Assembly (NCBI GenBank): GCA_964559295.1
Contig: CAZLGO010000017.1
Location: 1-25,371, forward strand
Direction of reading: 5' to 3'
Source: CAZLGO01 sp964559295
GTDB lineage: Archaea; Methanobacteriota; Methanobacteria; Methanobacteriales; Methanobacteriaceae
DNA length: 25,371 bases
The stretch's first letter is position 1; each line of letters starts with the position of its first letter. The position numbers and the translations under genes were made by a program. This document shows, piece by piece, positions 1 to 7,420 of this stretch. Below the pieces are notes generated by a model, which saw only the letters and a program-made list of their open reading frames with translations, had not been told where the DNA came from and did not search any database.

Positions 1-393
1 TACAACCATCTATCTGCCGAAGAAAAACTTGATTTAATAAGCAAAGAACAAAAAATGCTTAATGATTCGTTTATTATGATGCAAAAACATCGTGAAGAAC
101 TTATAAATATGCGAAATGAGGGTAAAATAAGCAAAGAGGCATTTATAGTTGCTTTGTTTAGACTGAACATATTAATTACCTCAAAGATGCGGTTTGCATC
201 CGCGCTGGATGAAAGTCTAACGGAAATCGGGGTCGATAGTAAGTTAAATAGTCTGAGTACGTTTAACATTAAATTTGAACAAAGTGGAAACAGCGAAATT
301 GAAAAAAACGAAAAAGAAATGAAAGATCAGACGTCAAAATCCCATTCGCAAAAACAAAGTTCAAAAGCTAAAAATTCAAAAAGTATATCATAA
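1..393 (+). CDS. Unidentified protein, 5'-truncated by the window edge
   Basis: The reading frame is open from base 1, so the first in-frame ATG at 55 is probably internal and the N-terminus lies outside the window. About 130 residues are visible. The first 80 are a mixed charged and hydrophobic segment, probably helical; the last 45 are rich in Lys, Ser, Gln and Glu and look disordered. There is no signal peptide, membrane segment or motif that I recognise in the visible part. It ends 42 bases before the next gene on the same strand. The open frame and its clean TAA stop support a real gene; the function is unknown. Confidence 0.6.
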   Translation, partial: YNHLSAEEKLDLISKEQKMLNDSFIMMQKHREELINMRNEGKISKEAFIVALFRLNILITSKMRFASALDESLTEIGVDSKLNSLSTFNIKFEQSGNSEIEKNEKEMKDQTSKSHSQKQSSKAKNSKSIS

Positions 394-435
394 AAAAGAG
401 CATATAATACACAATGATTTCCGAGGAGGCAGCAG

Positions 436-1329
436 ATGCGCAGATTACTTCTTATTTTTATATTTGTAATGTTATTGCACTTTGGGCCAATTGCAGCCTA
501 TGATACTGGGCAAAATACCTACATCATCCATGTACATGAAGATGGAAAAGCCACATGGATAATAGAGCACCGTTTCAAGTTAGAGTCATCAGAGGATGAG
601 GAATATTTTCAAAATTATGTTCAGGAGTTCGAAACCCAGAAAAATAAATATTTAAAAGAATTTTCAGATAGAATGGAACCATTGGTTAGTAAAGCTGGAT
701 CTGAAACATGAAGGAAAATGGCTGCTGAAAACTTCAATGTTACATGCGCAGTTGATGGCATACCAACAGGAAAATATGGAATAATACAATACAGTTTTGA
801 ATGGATGGGATTTGCAAATTCGAAAAATGATAAGATAGAAATTGGAGATGTTTTTGAAGGAGGACTCTATCTTTCCAAAGACGATACTTTAATCATAAAA
901 TGTCCGGAAGGTTACACCCCAAAAGACATCACCCCTTCTCCTGATGATATCAAAGATTCTGACATAATATGGTATGGACAGAGAGATTTTAAAACAGGAG
1001 AACCAAGAATTGTATTTGAAAGATCTGGCATCATTCCTTGGTATGCTATTTTAACCATAATTGTTATGGCAATCGTCGGGACATTTTTTCTCAGAAAAAT
1101 AAAGGAAAGATTTAAAAAAGCAGAAAATCTAACTGAAAGTGATGAAGATATTATAATCAAAATATTAAAAGACGCTGGAGGCACTCTTTATCAAAGCGAA
1201 ATATTAAAAAAGACAAAATTTTCGAAATCAAAACTAAGTAACCTTTTAAAATCCATGGGAAATCAAGGAATGATAAAAAAAATAAAAAAGGGTAGAAAAA
1301 ACCTGATTGTGTTAAAAAATACCAAATAA
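436..1329 (+). pseudogene. Membrane-anchored winged-helix regulator, interrupted by in-frame TGA
   Basis: Two open stretches (436-711 and 718-1329) lie in the same frame, separated only by the TGA at 709-711 and two codons (AGG AAA). Joined, they make a coherent protein of about 297 residues: an N-terminal signal peptide or anchor (MRRLLLIFIFVMLL...), an extracytoplasmic beta-rich domain, a transmembrane helix (WYAILTIIVMAIVGTFFL), and a C-terminal winged-helix domain (DEDIIIKILKDAGG, SEILKKTKFSKSKLSNLLK). This architecture is common in methanogens (DUF7345/DUF7343-like), where the HTH is thought to read an external signal. The start at 436 has a strong GAGGAGG site. A CGA-to-TGA change would explain the stop. 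Selenocysteine is unlikely in Methanobacteriales. Internal re-initiation at 718 is possible but would lose the signal peptide. Confidence 0.75.
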
Positions 1330-1357
1330 ATCTAATATATAAAAATTGGGTGTTTTT

Positions 1358-3088
1358 ATGAAAGGCGGTGAAGCAATAGTCAAATCACTTACAGATGAGG
1401 GAGTAGAAGTTGCATTTGGGTATCCTGGGGGAGTTCTGCTTCCTTTATATGATGTAATCTACGATTCTGACTTAAGACATATTTTAGTAAGGCATGAACA
1501 GTGTGCAGCTCACGCAGCAGATGGATATGCAAGAGCTTCTGGAAAGGTGGGTGTTTGTATAGCTACATCAGGTCCAGGAGCCACTAATTTAGTTACAGGC
1601 ATTGCAGTGGCACATATGGATTCTTCACCGATAGTAGCACTTACAGGACAGGTTCCGACCCATCTTATTGGAAATGATGCATTCCAAGAGGTTGATACAC
1701 TTGGAATAACCATACCTATTACAAAACATAACTTCCAGCCAACCTCACCAGAGGAAATCCCAAAAATGATAAAATCTGCCTTCTATATTGCGAGAACAGG
1801 AAGACCGGGACCTGTGTTGGTAGATCTACCAAAAGATGTCCAAGAACAAGAACTTGAGATTGAAGAAGATATTAGAATTGATCTGCCAGGATACAAACCA
1901 ACCACAAAAGGACATCCTCTACAGATAAAAAGAGCAGCTAATCTGATTGCAAAATCAAAAAAGCCAGTTATACTTGCAGGTGGTGGGGTAATTTTATCTG
2001 GTGCATCTCGCGAACTTTTAGAACTTTCAGAAACTATAGTTGCACCAGTAACCACAAGCCTTATGGGAAAGGGATCTTTTATTGAAGATCATCCATTTGC
2101 ACTTGGCATGCTTGGAATGCATGGGAGGAAGGCAGCAAATTTTGCTGTGAATGATTGCGATTGTCTAATTGCAATAGGATGTAGATTCTCAGATAGAACA
2201 ACTGGAAATGTTGCAGAATTTGCCAAAAAAGCCAAGGTAATCCATATAGATATTGATCCAGCAGAAATTGGGAAAAATGTAGATGTAGATGTTCCAATAG
2301 TAGGGGATGCAAAGGTTATCTTAGCAGATCTTTGTAGGATCATCTCCAAGCTTAAAGGTGGTAGTGAAGCTAATGAGTGGATGCAACATGTACAACAGCT
2401 TAAGATGCGGTATACACCAAAAATGTCTTTCTCAGACGTTCCACTAAAGCCCCAGCAGGTCATAAAGGAGATAGCAGAGACGCTTAATGAAGATACCATT
2501 GTGACAACAGATGTCGGTCAAAATCAAATGTGGATGGCTCATTATTACACATCAAAACATCCAAGAACCTTTATATCATCAGGTGGACTTGGAGCGATGG
2601 GATTTGGATTTCCGGCTGCAATGGGAGCAAAGGTTGCAAAACCAGAAAGCGATGTAGTTGCAGTGGTAGGCGATGGTGGATTCCTGATGGTATCCCAAGA
2701 TCTTGCAACAGCTAAGGAATACGATATACCTGTTGTAATCTGTGTTTTAGATAACAGGTACTTAGGAATGGTTGCACAATGGCAACGACTTTTCTACCAG
2801 GAGAGATTATGCAACGTCCATCTCGGAGAGGTGCCTGACTTTGTAAAACTTGCAGAGTCTTACGGAATAAATGCAGAAAGGGTTACAAAACCTGGTGAGC
2901 TTTCTCAGGCTTTATCAGACGCTCTAAAATCAGGAGAACCTGCTTTAATTGATGTGATAATAGATGCTGAGGAGATCCTTCCTATGGTCCCCCCGGGAGG
3001 TAAACTCACTGAGATGGTTGGAGAATATAAGGTTGAAACCATGGATATTGAGGAAGTACCATCTCCTCTAAAGGAAGTTGGTGATTAA
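1358..3088 (+). CDS. ilvB: Acetolactate synthase, catalytic (large) subunit
   Basis: This is the thiamine-diphosphate enzyme that condenses two pyruvates, or pyruvate with 2-oxobutyrate, in the first step of valine, leucine and isoleucine synthesis. The 576 residues match the family length. The N-terminal ThDP-binding domain carries the catalytic Glu47 in VRHEQCAAHAADGYARA. The central domain has the FAD-site region. The C-terminal domain has the metal and diphosphate motif GDGGF (438-442) with Asn466, and the typical MVPPGG segment near the end. The frame opens at a TTG at 1346, but ATG 1358 is preferred because MKGGEAIVKSL is the usual N-terminus and a GGTG site (1349-1352) sits just upstream. 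The regulatory subunit gene follows with no gap. Confidence 0.97.
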   Translation: MKGGEAIVKSLTDEGVEVAFGYPGGVLLPLYDVIYDSDLRHILVRHEQCAAHAADGYARASGKVGVCIATSGPGATNLVTGIAVAHMDSSPIVALTGQVPTHLIGNDAFQEVDTLGITIPITKHNFQPTSPEEIPKMIKSAFYIARTGRPGPVLVDLPKDVQEQELEIEEDIRIDLPGYKPTTKGHPLQIKRAANLIAKSKKPVILAGGGVILSGASRELLELSETIVAPVTTSLMGKGSFIEDHPFALGMLGMHGRKAANFAVNDCDCLIAIGCRFSDRTTGNVAEFAKKAKVIHIDIDPAEIGKNVDVDVPIVGDAKVILADLCRIISKLKGGSEANEWMQHVQQLKMRYTPKMSFSDVPLKPQQVIKEIAETLNEDTIVTTDVGQNQMWMAHYYTSKHPRTFISSGGLGAMGFGFPAAMGAKVAKPESDVVAVVGDGGFLMVSQDLATAKEYDIPVVICVLDNRYLGMVAQWQRLFYQERLCNVHLGEVPDFVKLAESYGINAERVTKPGELSQALSDALKSGEPALIDVIIDAEEILPMVPPGGKLTEMVGEYKVETMDIEEVPSPLKEVGD

Positions 3089-3589
3089 ATGGAAGCTCAA
3101 AGAAGCCATATTATAAGTGCTCTTGTACTTCATAAACCAGGAGTTCTCCAGCGAGTTGCGGGGCTTTTTACAAGAAGGGGTTTTAACATAGAAAGCATCA
3201 CAGTTGGTACATCTGAACAAGAGGAAATTGCAAGAATGACCATAATTGCAAGGGGTGATGAGAAAGTATTAGAGCAGATAACAAAGCAGTTAAACAAGCT
3301 TATAGATGTTATAAAGGTAAGAGACCTTGAACCAGACACAACAGTAAAACGTGAATTGTGCCTGATTAAAGTACACTCCCCCAACGAAAGAGTCAGATCT
3401 GAGGTAATTCAATACGCAAACATCTTCAGGGGGAGAATAATCGACGTGAGTCCTGAAACACTGACCATAGAGGTTACTGGGACATCTGATAAAATAGATA
3501 CTTTGATCGATCTTGTTAGAGGTTTTGGGATAAAGGAAATCGCAAGAACAGGACCAACAGCAATGTCTCGAGGTATAAAGACAATATAA
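3089..3589 (+). CDS. ilvN: Acetolactate synthase, regulatory (small) subunit
   Basis: This 166-residue protein has an N-terminal ACT domain (HIISALVLHKPGVLQRVAGL, then RRGFNIESITVG), which binds the valine feedback inhibitor in this family, and a C-terminal ALS small-subunit domain (VRGFGIKEIARTGPTAMSRG). It activates the catalytic subunit and gives it valine sensitivity. Its ATG directly follows the ilvB stop codon, and the GGTGAT in the last ilvB codons serves as ribosome binding site, so the two subunits are translationally coupled and probably made in equal amounts. Confidence 0.96.
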   Translation: MEAQRSHIISALVLHKPGVLQRVAGLFTRRGFNIESITVGTSEQEEIARMTIIARGDEKVLEQITKQLNKLIDVIKVRDLEPDTTVKRELCLIKVHSPNERVRSEVIQYANIFRGRIIDVSPETLTIEVTGTSDKIDTLIDLVRGFGIKEIARTGPTAMSRGIKTI

Positions 3590-3591
3590 CA

Positions 3592-3750
3592 CAACCCTTT
3601 TAAGAGGCGTTGACGTAAAGAAACTTTTAGAAAGCCGTACGAAACCTTTGGTTTCGTGGCATTGGAAATCATGATTTTCAAAGTTTCATCAAAGAACCCT
3701 TTAAAAAAGGGTTCATCCAAAGTTTTGATCAACCTTTTTCTAAAAGGTTG
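3592..3750 (+). repeat. Array of short perfect hairpins between ilvN and ilvC
   Basis: The ilvN-ilvC gap holds a series of inverted repeats: an imperfect one at 3592-3612 (CAACCC... to ...GCGTTG), CGAAACC/GGTTTCG at 3640-3656, the palindrome AAATCATGATTT at 3666-3677, GAACCCTTT/AAAGGGTTC with a 3-base loop at 3694-3714, and CAACCTTTT/AAAAGGTTG with a 3-base loop at 3730-3750. The last two belong to a dispersed family also seen near 10.55 kb and 25.3 kb. They could form RNA stems that alter the amount of ilvC transcript relative to ilvBN, or be mobile or structural DNA repeats. The final stem ends 16 bases before the ilvC start. Confidence 0.8.
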
Positions 3751-3766
3751 AATGGGAGGATAAAAT

Positions 3767-4753
3767 ATGGAAATATATTATGAAAAAGATGTAACCATAG
3801 ATGCCCTAAAAGATAAAACCATTGCGGTTATAGGATATGGAAGTCAAGGAGAAGCGCAATCAAGAAATATGGCTGATAGTGGCTTGAACGTGGTTGTAGG
3901 ACTTAGAAAATACGGTGGCTCTTGGAATAGAGCAATAGATGATGGTATGAAGGTTTTAACAATTGAAGATGCAGCAGAACAAGGGGATATAATTCATATG
4001 CTAATCCCTGATGAGATCCAACCCAAAGTATACAAAACCAAGATTAAGGATAAGTTAGAGGAAGGCAATACCATCTCATTTTCACATGGCTACAATATAC
4101 ACTACGCTTACATAAAACCACCAGAGAACGTTAATATTGTAATGATCGCGCCCAAAGGACCTGGAGCAATGGTAAGAAAGCATTACTTAGAAGGATTTGG
4201 AGTTCCAGGACTTGTAGCTGTAGAGCAAGACTATACAGGGGATGCTCTTGATATAGCTCTTGCAATGGCAAAAGGTTGTGGTCTGACAAGAGCGGGAGTT
4301 CTTACAACGACTTTTAGGGAAGAAGCAGAAACTGATCTTTTTGGAGAACAAACTGTACTTTGCGGTGGAGTAACCGAATTAATAAAGGCAGGATTTGAAA
4401 CGCTTGTAGAAGCTGGATATCAACCAGAACTTGCATATTTTGAAACATGCCATGAATTGAAGCTTATAGTTGATCTAATATATGAAAAGGGACTTGCTGG
4501 AATGTGGAGTAATGTGAGTAACACCGCGGAATTTGGAGGACTTACAAGAAGGGAGCGGATCATAACTGATGAGGTTAAAGCTGAGATGAAAAGGATTTTA
4601 GGTGAAATCCAAAAAGGCAAGTTTGCAAAGGAATGGAGTTTGGAAAACCACGCAGGAAAACCCATACTTAACAGACTCAGAGCTATTGAAGGAGAACTCC
4701 AAATCGAAAAAGTCGGTGCGAAGCTTAGAAAACTCTGTGGACTTCAAAAATAA
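3767..4753 (+). CDS. ilvC: Ketol-acid reductoisomerase (class I)
   Basis: This 328-residue enzyme converts 2-acetolactate to 2,3-dihydroxyisovalerate using Mg2+ and NAD(P)H. The Rossmann motif GYGSQGEAQSRN spans residues 23-34, and the cofactor-specificity loop GLRKYGGSW (45-53) keeps Arg, Lys and Ser, as expected for NADPH. The catalytic set of short class I enzymes is present: His107 (SHGYN), Asp190 and Glu194 (DLFGEQ), Glu226 and Glu230 (FETCHE), and Ser251. The ATG has a strong GGGAGGAT site 5 bases upstream. It lies after ilvBN, separated by the hairpin array, so it may share their transcript. Confidence 0.97.
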   Translation: MEIYYEKDVTIDALKDKTIAVIGYGSQGEAQSRNMADSGLNVVVGLRKYGGSWNRAIDDGMKVLTIEDAAEQGDIIHMLIPDEIQPKVYKTKIKDKLEEGNTISFSHGYNIHYAYIKPPENVNIVMIAPKGPGAMVRKHYLEGFGVPGLVAVEQDYTGDALDIALAMAKGCGLTRAGVLTTTFREEAETDLFGEQTVLCGGVTELIKAGFETLVEAGYQPELAYFETCHELKLIVDLIYEKGLAGMWSNVSNTAEFGGLTRRERIITDEVKAEMKRILGEIQKGKFAKEWSLENHAGKPILNRLRAIEGELQIEKVGAKLRKLCGLQK

Positions 4754-4764
4754 CAGGTGAGATT

Positions 4765-5757
4765 TTGGTCTTTGTTGGAATGGATCACGGAACAACCGGG
4801 ATTTTTTTTAGCGTTCTCGAAAAAGATGTTCATTTTAAAATTGGAAGAGAAGATCTATCTGCTGGAAAAGTATCTGCACTTGAGGAGCTTTCGAAGAGGG
4901 TAGATCTTGGTTCCATTAAACTTATGGCTATGACCTATGCAATGGGAGACGCCCTCACTGCCATAACGCCGATCGAAAAAGTGAGAAACAGGGGAATAAA
5001 ATCTATAGGAGGTGCTGGTAAAGTAACAGGTGGTGGAACTGCTGTTTATGATGAAATAAAAAATTCTGGAATTCCTGTGGTCGTGATACCGGGAATACAC
5101 AGAAAAACTCCCTGCCTTGATGAAAGATTCAGGGCAGCGTATTCTCACCATGGAAGCTCTGAAAAGGTGAGCATCTCATACAACGCTTTTTTAGAGACTG
5201 GTTTTGAGAACATGATAATCTCAGATATAAGTTCAAATACAGTAAGCATTCTAATCGAGGACGAAAAGATAAAAGGAGCAGTTGATGCATGCATAGGTGC
5301 TATGGGAATCATTCATGGTCCCCTGGATCTTGGGATGATAAGAGACATAGATGATGGTATTAAAACAGCAAACGAATGCTTTTCAAGAGCTGGAGCTGTT
5401 AAAATAGCTGATGTAGATACAAAGGTGAGCAGAACAAAGGATGAGATCATAAAAAGGTTTCTAAAAGGCGATAAAAAAGCTAATCTGGCATTTGACACCA
5501 TGATCATGACCATAGTCATGGAAATATGGGGACTTGCAGGTATTTCGAATAATGAAATTCAGGGGATTGTTCTTACAGGTTCTATCGGTTCGATGAGAAA
5601 ACCTTTTGATGTATTTGGAGCAAGTAAAGAGCAAGGCCAGGATATTGCAGATGTCGTAAGACTTCCAGAAACATCAGGTTCTATGGGAAGTGCACAAATA
5701 GCAAAAGCTGTTTTTGGTGGTGAAAAGGATATTTTGGGGATAAAGGTTGTTGATTAG
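4765..5757 (+). CDS. DUF1464 family, ASKHA-fold sugar/acid kinase-like protein
   Basis: This 330-residue protein resembles the archaeal DUF1464 family, labelled in databases as predicted butyrate kinase; I know of no firm biochemical function. It has the ASKHA phosphate-1-like motif GMDHGTTG at the N-terminus, a Gly-rich GGAGKVTGGGTAVYDE segment, and a C-terminal LTGSIGSM adenosine-type motif. The start is TTG 4765, supported by AGGTGA four bases upstream; ATG 4780 would remove the first strand of the fold. The gene lies 11 bases after ilvC and probably shares its transcript. I recall the same order in Methanothermobacter, which hints at a link to branched-chain acid metabolism, but the role is unproven. 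Confidence 0.85.
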   Translation: MVFVGMDHGTTGIFFSVLEKDVHFKIGREDLSAGKVSALEELSKRVDLGSIKLMAMTYAMGDALTAITPIEKVRNRGIKSIGGAGKVTGGGTAVYDEIKNSGIPVVVIPGIHRKTPCLDERFRAAYSHHGSSEKVSISYNAFLETGFENMIISDISSNTVSILIEDEKIKGAVDACIGAMGIIHGPLDLGMIRDIDDGIKTANECFSRAGAVKIADVDTKVSRTKDEIIKRFLKGDKKANLAFDTMIMTIVMEIWGLAGISNNEIQGIVLTGSIGSMRKPFDVFGASKEQGQDIADVVRLPETSGSMGSAQIAKAVFGGEKDILGIKVVD

Positions 5758-5763
5758 TGATTC

Positions 5764-5824
5764 GCAGATGGAAATCGGATTTTTTCATGCGTAGCATGCA
5801 AGTGCATGAAAAAACATCCTCTGC
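5764..5824. terminator. Long hairpin between convergent genes (possible bidirectional terminator)
   Basis: Arms TTTTTTCATGC (5780-5790) and GCATGAAAAAA (5804-5814) pair perfectly over 11 bp around a 13-base loop. Outer arms GCAGA (5764-5768) and TCTGC (5820-5824) extend the structure. It lies 6 bases after the DUF1464 stop and before the 3' end of the minus-strand island, and it gives a U-run on either strand. A terminator or transcript-end stem is the simplest reading. Confidence 0.6.
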
Positions 5825-5841
5825 TATTTAAAGTAAACACG

Positions 5842-5955
5842 TCAATTTAGTGCTATGAAAATAAAAATGAGTGTCATAAATATAAGATCAAGAATGCCAA
5901 TGGCTTTTGACCAATCTTATTTCCTGGCACGTTTACATAACTTCGAAAATTTCAT
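5842..5955 (-). pseudogene. Degenerate third copy of the MKFLKSC small membrane peptide
   Basis: On the minus strand, ATG at 5955 begins MKFSKLCKRARK, then an in-frame TAA (5917-5919), then DWSKAIGILDLIFMTLIF and a short hydrophobic tail ending at TGA 5842-5844. The segment after the stop matches the intact peptide at 7239-7379 (DWSKAIGILDAIFMM), including a long stretch of near-identical DNA (plus strand, about 5869-5930). The ribosome binding site kept by the other copies (AAGGAGGCAGAAG) has decayed here. It is therefore a dead copy and shows the unit was once present at least three times. Confidence 0.8.
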
Positions 5956-5960
5956 CTTAT

Positions 5961-6200
5961 CTACGTTTCCTTAAGGATTCTAATTTTTTTTATTATTTTG
6001 GATCTGTAAGCAATTATCGTTAACATAATTAGTATAATCGCAACTATCGCTTCCTGTCCAAGGAAGTTTTTTAAAAGACGAAAATTGTTAGTCAGCCCGT
6101 TAATGACCAGTACCGAAAAAAGAACTACAATAAACATAACGCTAATGATTTCTGACCAATCTTTCTTCAGAACATTTTTACATGACTTTAGAAATTTCAT
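5961..6200 (-). CDS. Small membrane peptide, MKFLKSC family (79 aa)
   Basis: The protein begins MKFLKSCKNVLKKDWS, identical for 16 residues to the peptide at 7239-7379, then diverges. It has two hydrophobic segments (about 21-35 and 49-64) and a basic C-terminus (RSKIIKKIRIL). The AAGGAGGCAGAAG-ATG start context is a near-perfect ribosome binding site. It lies 45 bases downstream of the partial C39-tail copy, just as its paralogue lies 41 bases downstream of the intact C39 gene. A small cationic membrane protein next to a bacteriocin-like precursor suggests an immunity or export-helper role, but no family with known function is recognised. Confidence 0.7.
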   Translation of the reverse strand: MKFLKSCKNVLKKDWSEIISVMFIVVLFSVLVINGLTNNFRLLKNFLGQEAIVAIILIMLTIIAYRSKIIKKIRILKET

Positions 6201-6245
6201 CTTCTGCCTCCTTTTAAATAAAAAAAAATAGAAAAATGGATTTAG

Positions 6246-6833
6246 CTAGTAAGTGTATACTGCATGATAGCGCTCCCAAGAGCGAGGTATAGGGACGCGG
6301 ACAGCTATCCTGAATCGAATCATCCTAAATGCAAATCCAATCCACCCGTATTTTCCTTTAATACTCCGCATCTCTTCATCTGTCAAAGTTTTACTGTTAT
6401 CTGACTGTTCATTAATCGATTTTGCATCTGTTCCATTACTCACCGGTTCTGATGATGCTATACCTTCACTGCTTTGGCTTGTTTCATTATTTATTTGTTC
6501 TGTAGTTCCAACATTCTGTATTGGCTCTGAAGTTCCATTATTTTCCCTTGAACTACTTAGATCCTCTGTTCCTTTGATACTCTGCATCTCCTCATTAGTC
6601 AAGGTTTCAGTGTTTTCTGACTGCATATTTGTTGAATTTACATTTGTTGTGTCAGTTACAGGTTCTGATGATGTATTTCCACTGATTTGATTTGTTTCGT
6701 TGTTCACTTGCTCTGTGGTTCCTGTTGCCTTGTGTAGAATTACTTACTTGAGCTGAAATATTCTGATCTCCTATAACCAAAGCATTCCCACTGTAAACTT
6801 CACTGAGCTTCTCCTTGCTCATCTCAATGTTTT
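6246..6833 (-). pseudogene. Truncated, frameshifted copy of the C39 peptidase C-terminus with two leader-like repeats
   Basis: From about 6833 the minus strand encodes IEMSKEKLSEVYSGNALVI, the end of a C39 domain; everything N-terminal is missing and the sequence abuts the 3' end of the DUF5518-like gene. One extra C (6728/6729) relative to the intact copy shifts the frame. After that a 153-residue frame runs to 6246, beginning at a GTG (6707) with no convincing ribosome site. It contains LTNEEMQSIKGT and, 72 residues on, LTDEEMRSIKGK, followed by KYGWIGFAFRMIRFRIAV and RVPIPRSWERYHAVYT. Plus-strand 6577-6698 is identical over 122 bases to 7533-7654, and 6253-6299 to 7428-7474, so the duplication or gene conversion is recent. 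It is probably not translated alone, but could act as a donor cassette. Confidence 0.75.
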
Positions 6834-7177
6834 ATAACCTTTTTAACAGCTATTGCACTCAAACCTCCAAAAAGCCCCGCAGCCATATTTATGAGTAGCG
6901 CCATGATTGTGATTATGGCAGCAGCTATGAATACGCCATATGTGCCTGCAGTGATGTCGTTAATTTCTGCAGAGAATTCTGTTGTTATTAATACTGCCCA
7001 GATTATAATCCCATATAAGATTCCAATTATGCCTCCAATTAAAGCACCATATTTTATCCCGTTTTTATAATCTCTACATTTTATGTAAGAGGCTATGAAA
7101 CCTGCGATTAAGGGCAAGAACAATAACCAAAGCACGCTTACTTCAGTTGTAGTCGTGGTAACAACCGTCATTTTCAT
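6824..7177 (-). CDS. DUF5518-like multi-spanning membrane protein
   Basis: This 117-residue protein begins MKMTVVTTTTTEVSVLWL and has three to four membrane helices (about 15-31, 42-65, 80-95 and 97-110), with Gly-rich patterns such as YGALIGGIIGILYGII. Size and pattern resemble the DUF5518 membrane proteins common in methanogens, whose function is unknown. Its C-terminus VKKVIKH ends exactly where the truncated C39 copy begins, so the last residues lie at a recombination junction and may not be original. A possible TATA box (ATTATAAAAT on the minus strand) lies about 30-40 bases upstream. A role as an immunity or accessory membrane protein for the adjacent peptide genes is only a guess from context. 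Confidence 0.7.
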   Translation of the reverse strand: MKMTVVTTTTTEVSVLWLLFLPLIAGFIASYIKCRDYKNGIKYGALIGGIIGILYGIIIWAVLITTEFSAEINDITAGTYGVFIAAAIITIMALLINMAAGLFGGLSAIAVKKVIKH

Positions 7178-7238
7178 TATAATTCCTATTTTTTACTGTT
7201 TACTTACCATTTTATAATTATACTCCATTCATATGAAT

Positions 7239-7379
7239 TTAAAGTAACCCCATCGCTTTCAGTAGTATGAGAATAATAAATACAAGTAATACGACCATCA
7301 TAAATATAGCATCAAGAATGCCAATGGCTTTTGACCAATCTTTCTTCAGAACATTTTTACATGACTTTAGAAATTTCAT
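7239..7379 (-). CDS. Small membrane peptide, MKFLKSC family (46 aa)
   Basis: This peptide has a basic N-terminus (MKFLKSCKNVLKKDWSK) followed by one strongly hydrophobic helix (about 20-46, IGILDAIFMMVVLLVFIILILL) running almost to the end. The open frame extends upstream to 7523, but ATG 7379 is the right start: it has AAGGAGGCAGAAG directly upstream, and the paralogue at 5961-6200 starts at the same point. It lies 41 bases after the C39 peptidase gene on the same strand, so it is probably co-transcribed. Its size, charge and position would suit an immunity peptide or membrane-active partner. No known family was recognised. Confidence 0.75.
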   Translation of the reverse strand: MKFLKSCKNVLKKDWSKAIGILDAIFMMVVLLVFIILILLKAMGLL

Positions 7380-7420
7380 CTTCTGCCTCCTTTTAAATAA
7401 AAAAAGAAGAAAAAATGGAT

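Noticed and set aside
709..711. TGA as a selenocysteine codon
   Set aside because: The protein is a membrane HTH regulator, not a redox enzyme; no SECIS-like element was noticed, and Methanobacteriales are not known to encode selenocysteine.
1334..1345. TATA box for ilvB (AATATATAAAAA)
   Set aside because: It lies only about 15-20 bases before the ATG, so transcription would start at or after the start codon and exclude the GGTG ribosome site.
2079..2499. Minus-strand open frames inside ilvB
   Set aside because: They are antisense to a strongly conserved gene, and their composition is that expected of reverse-complemented ilvB codons.
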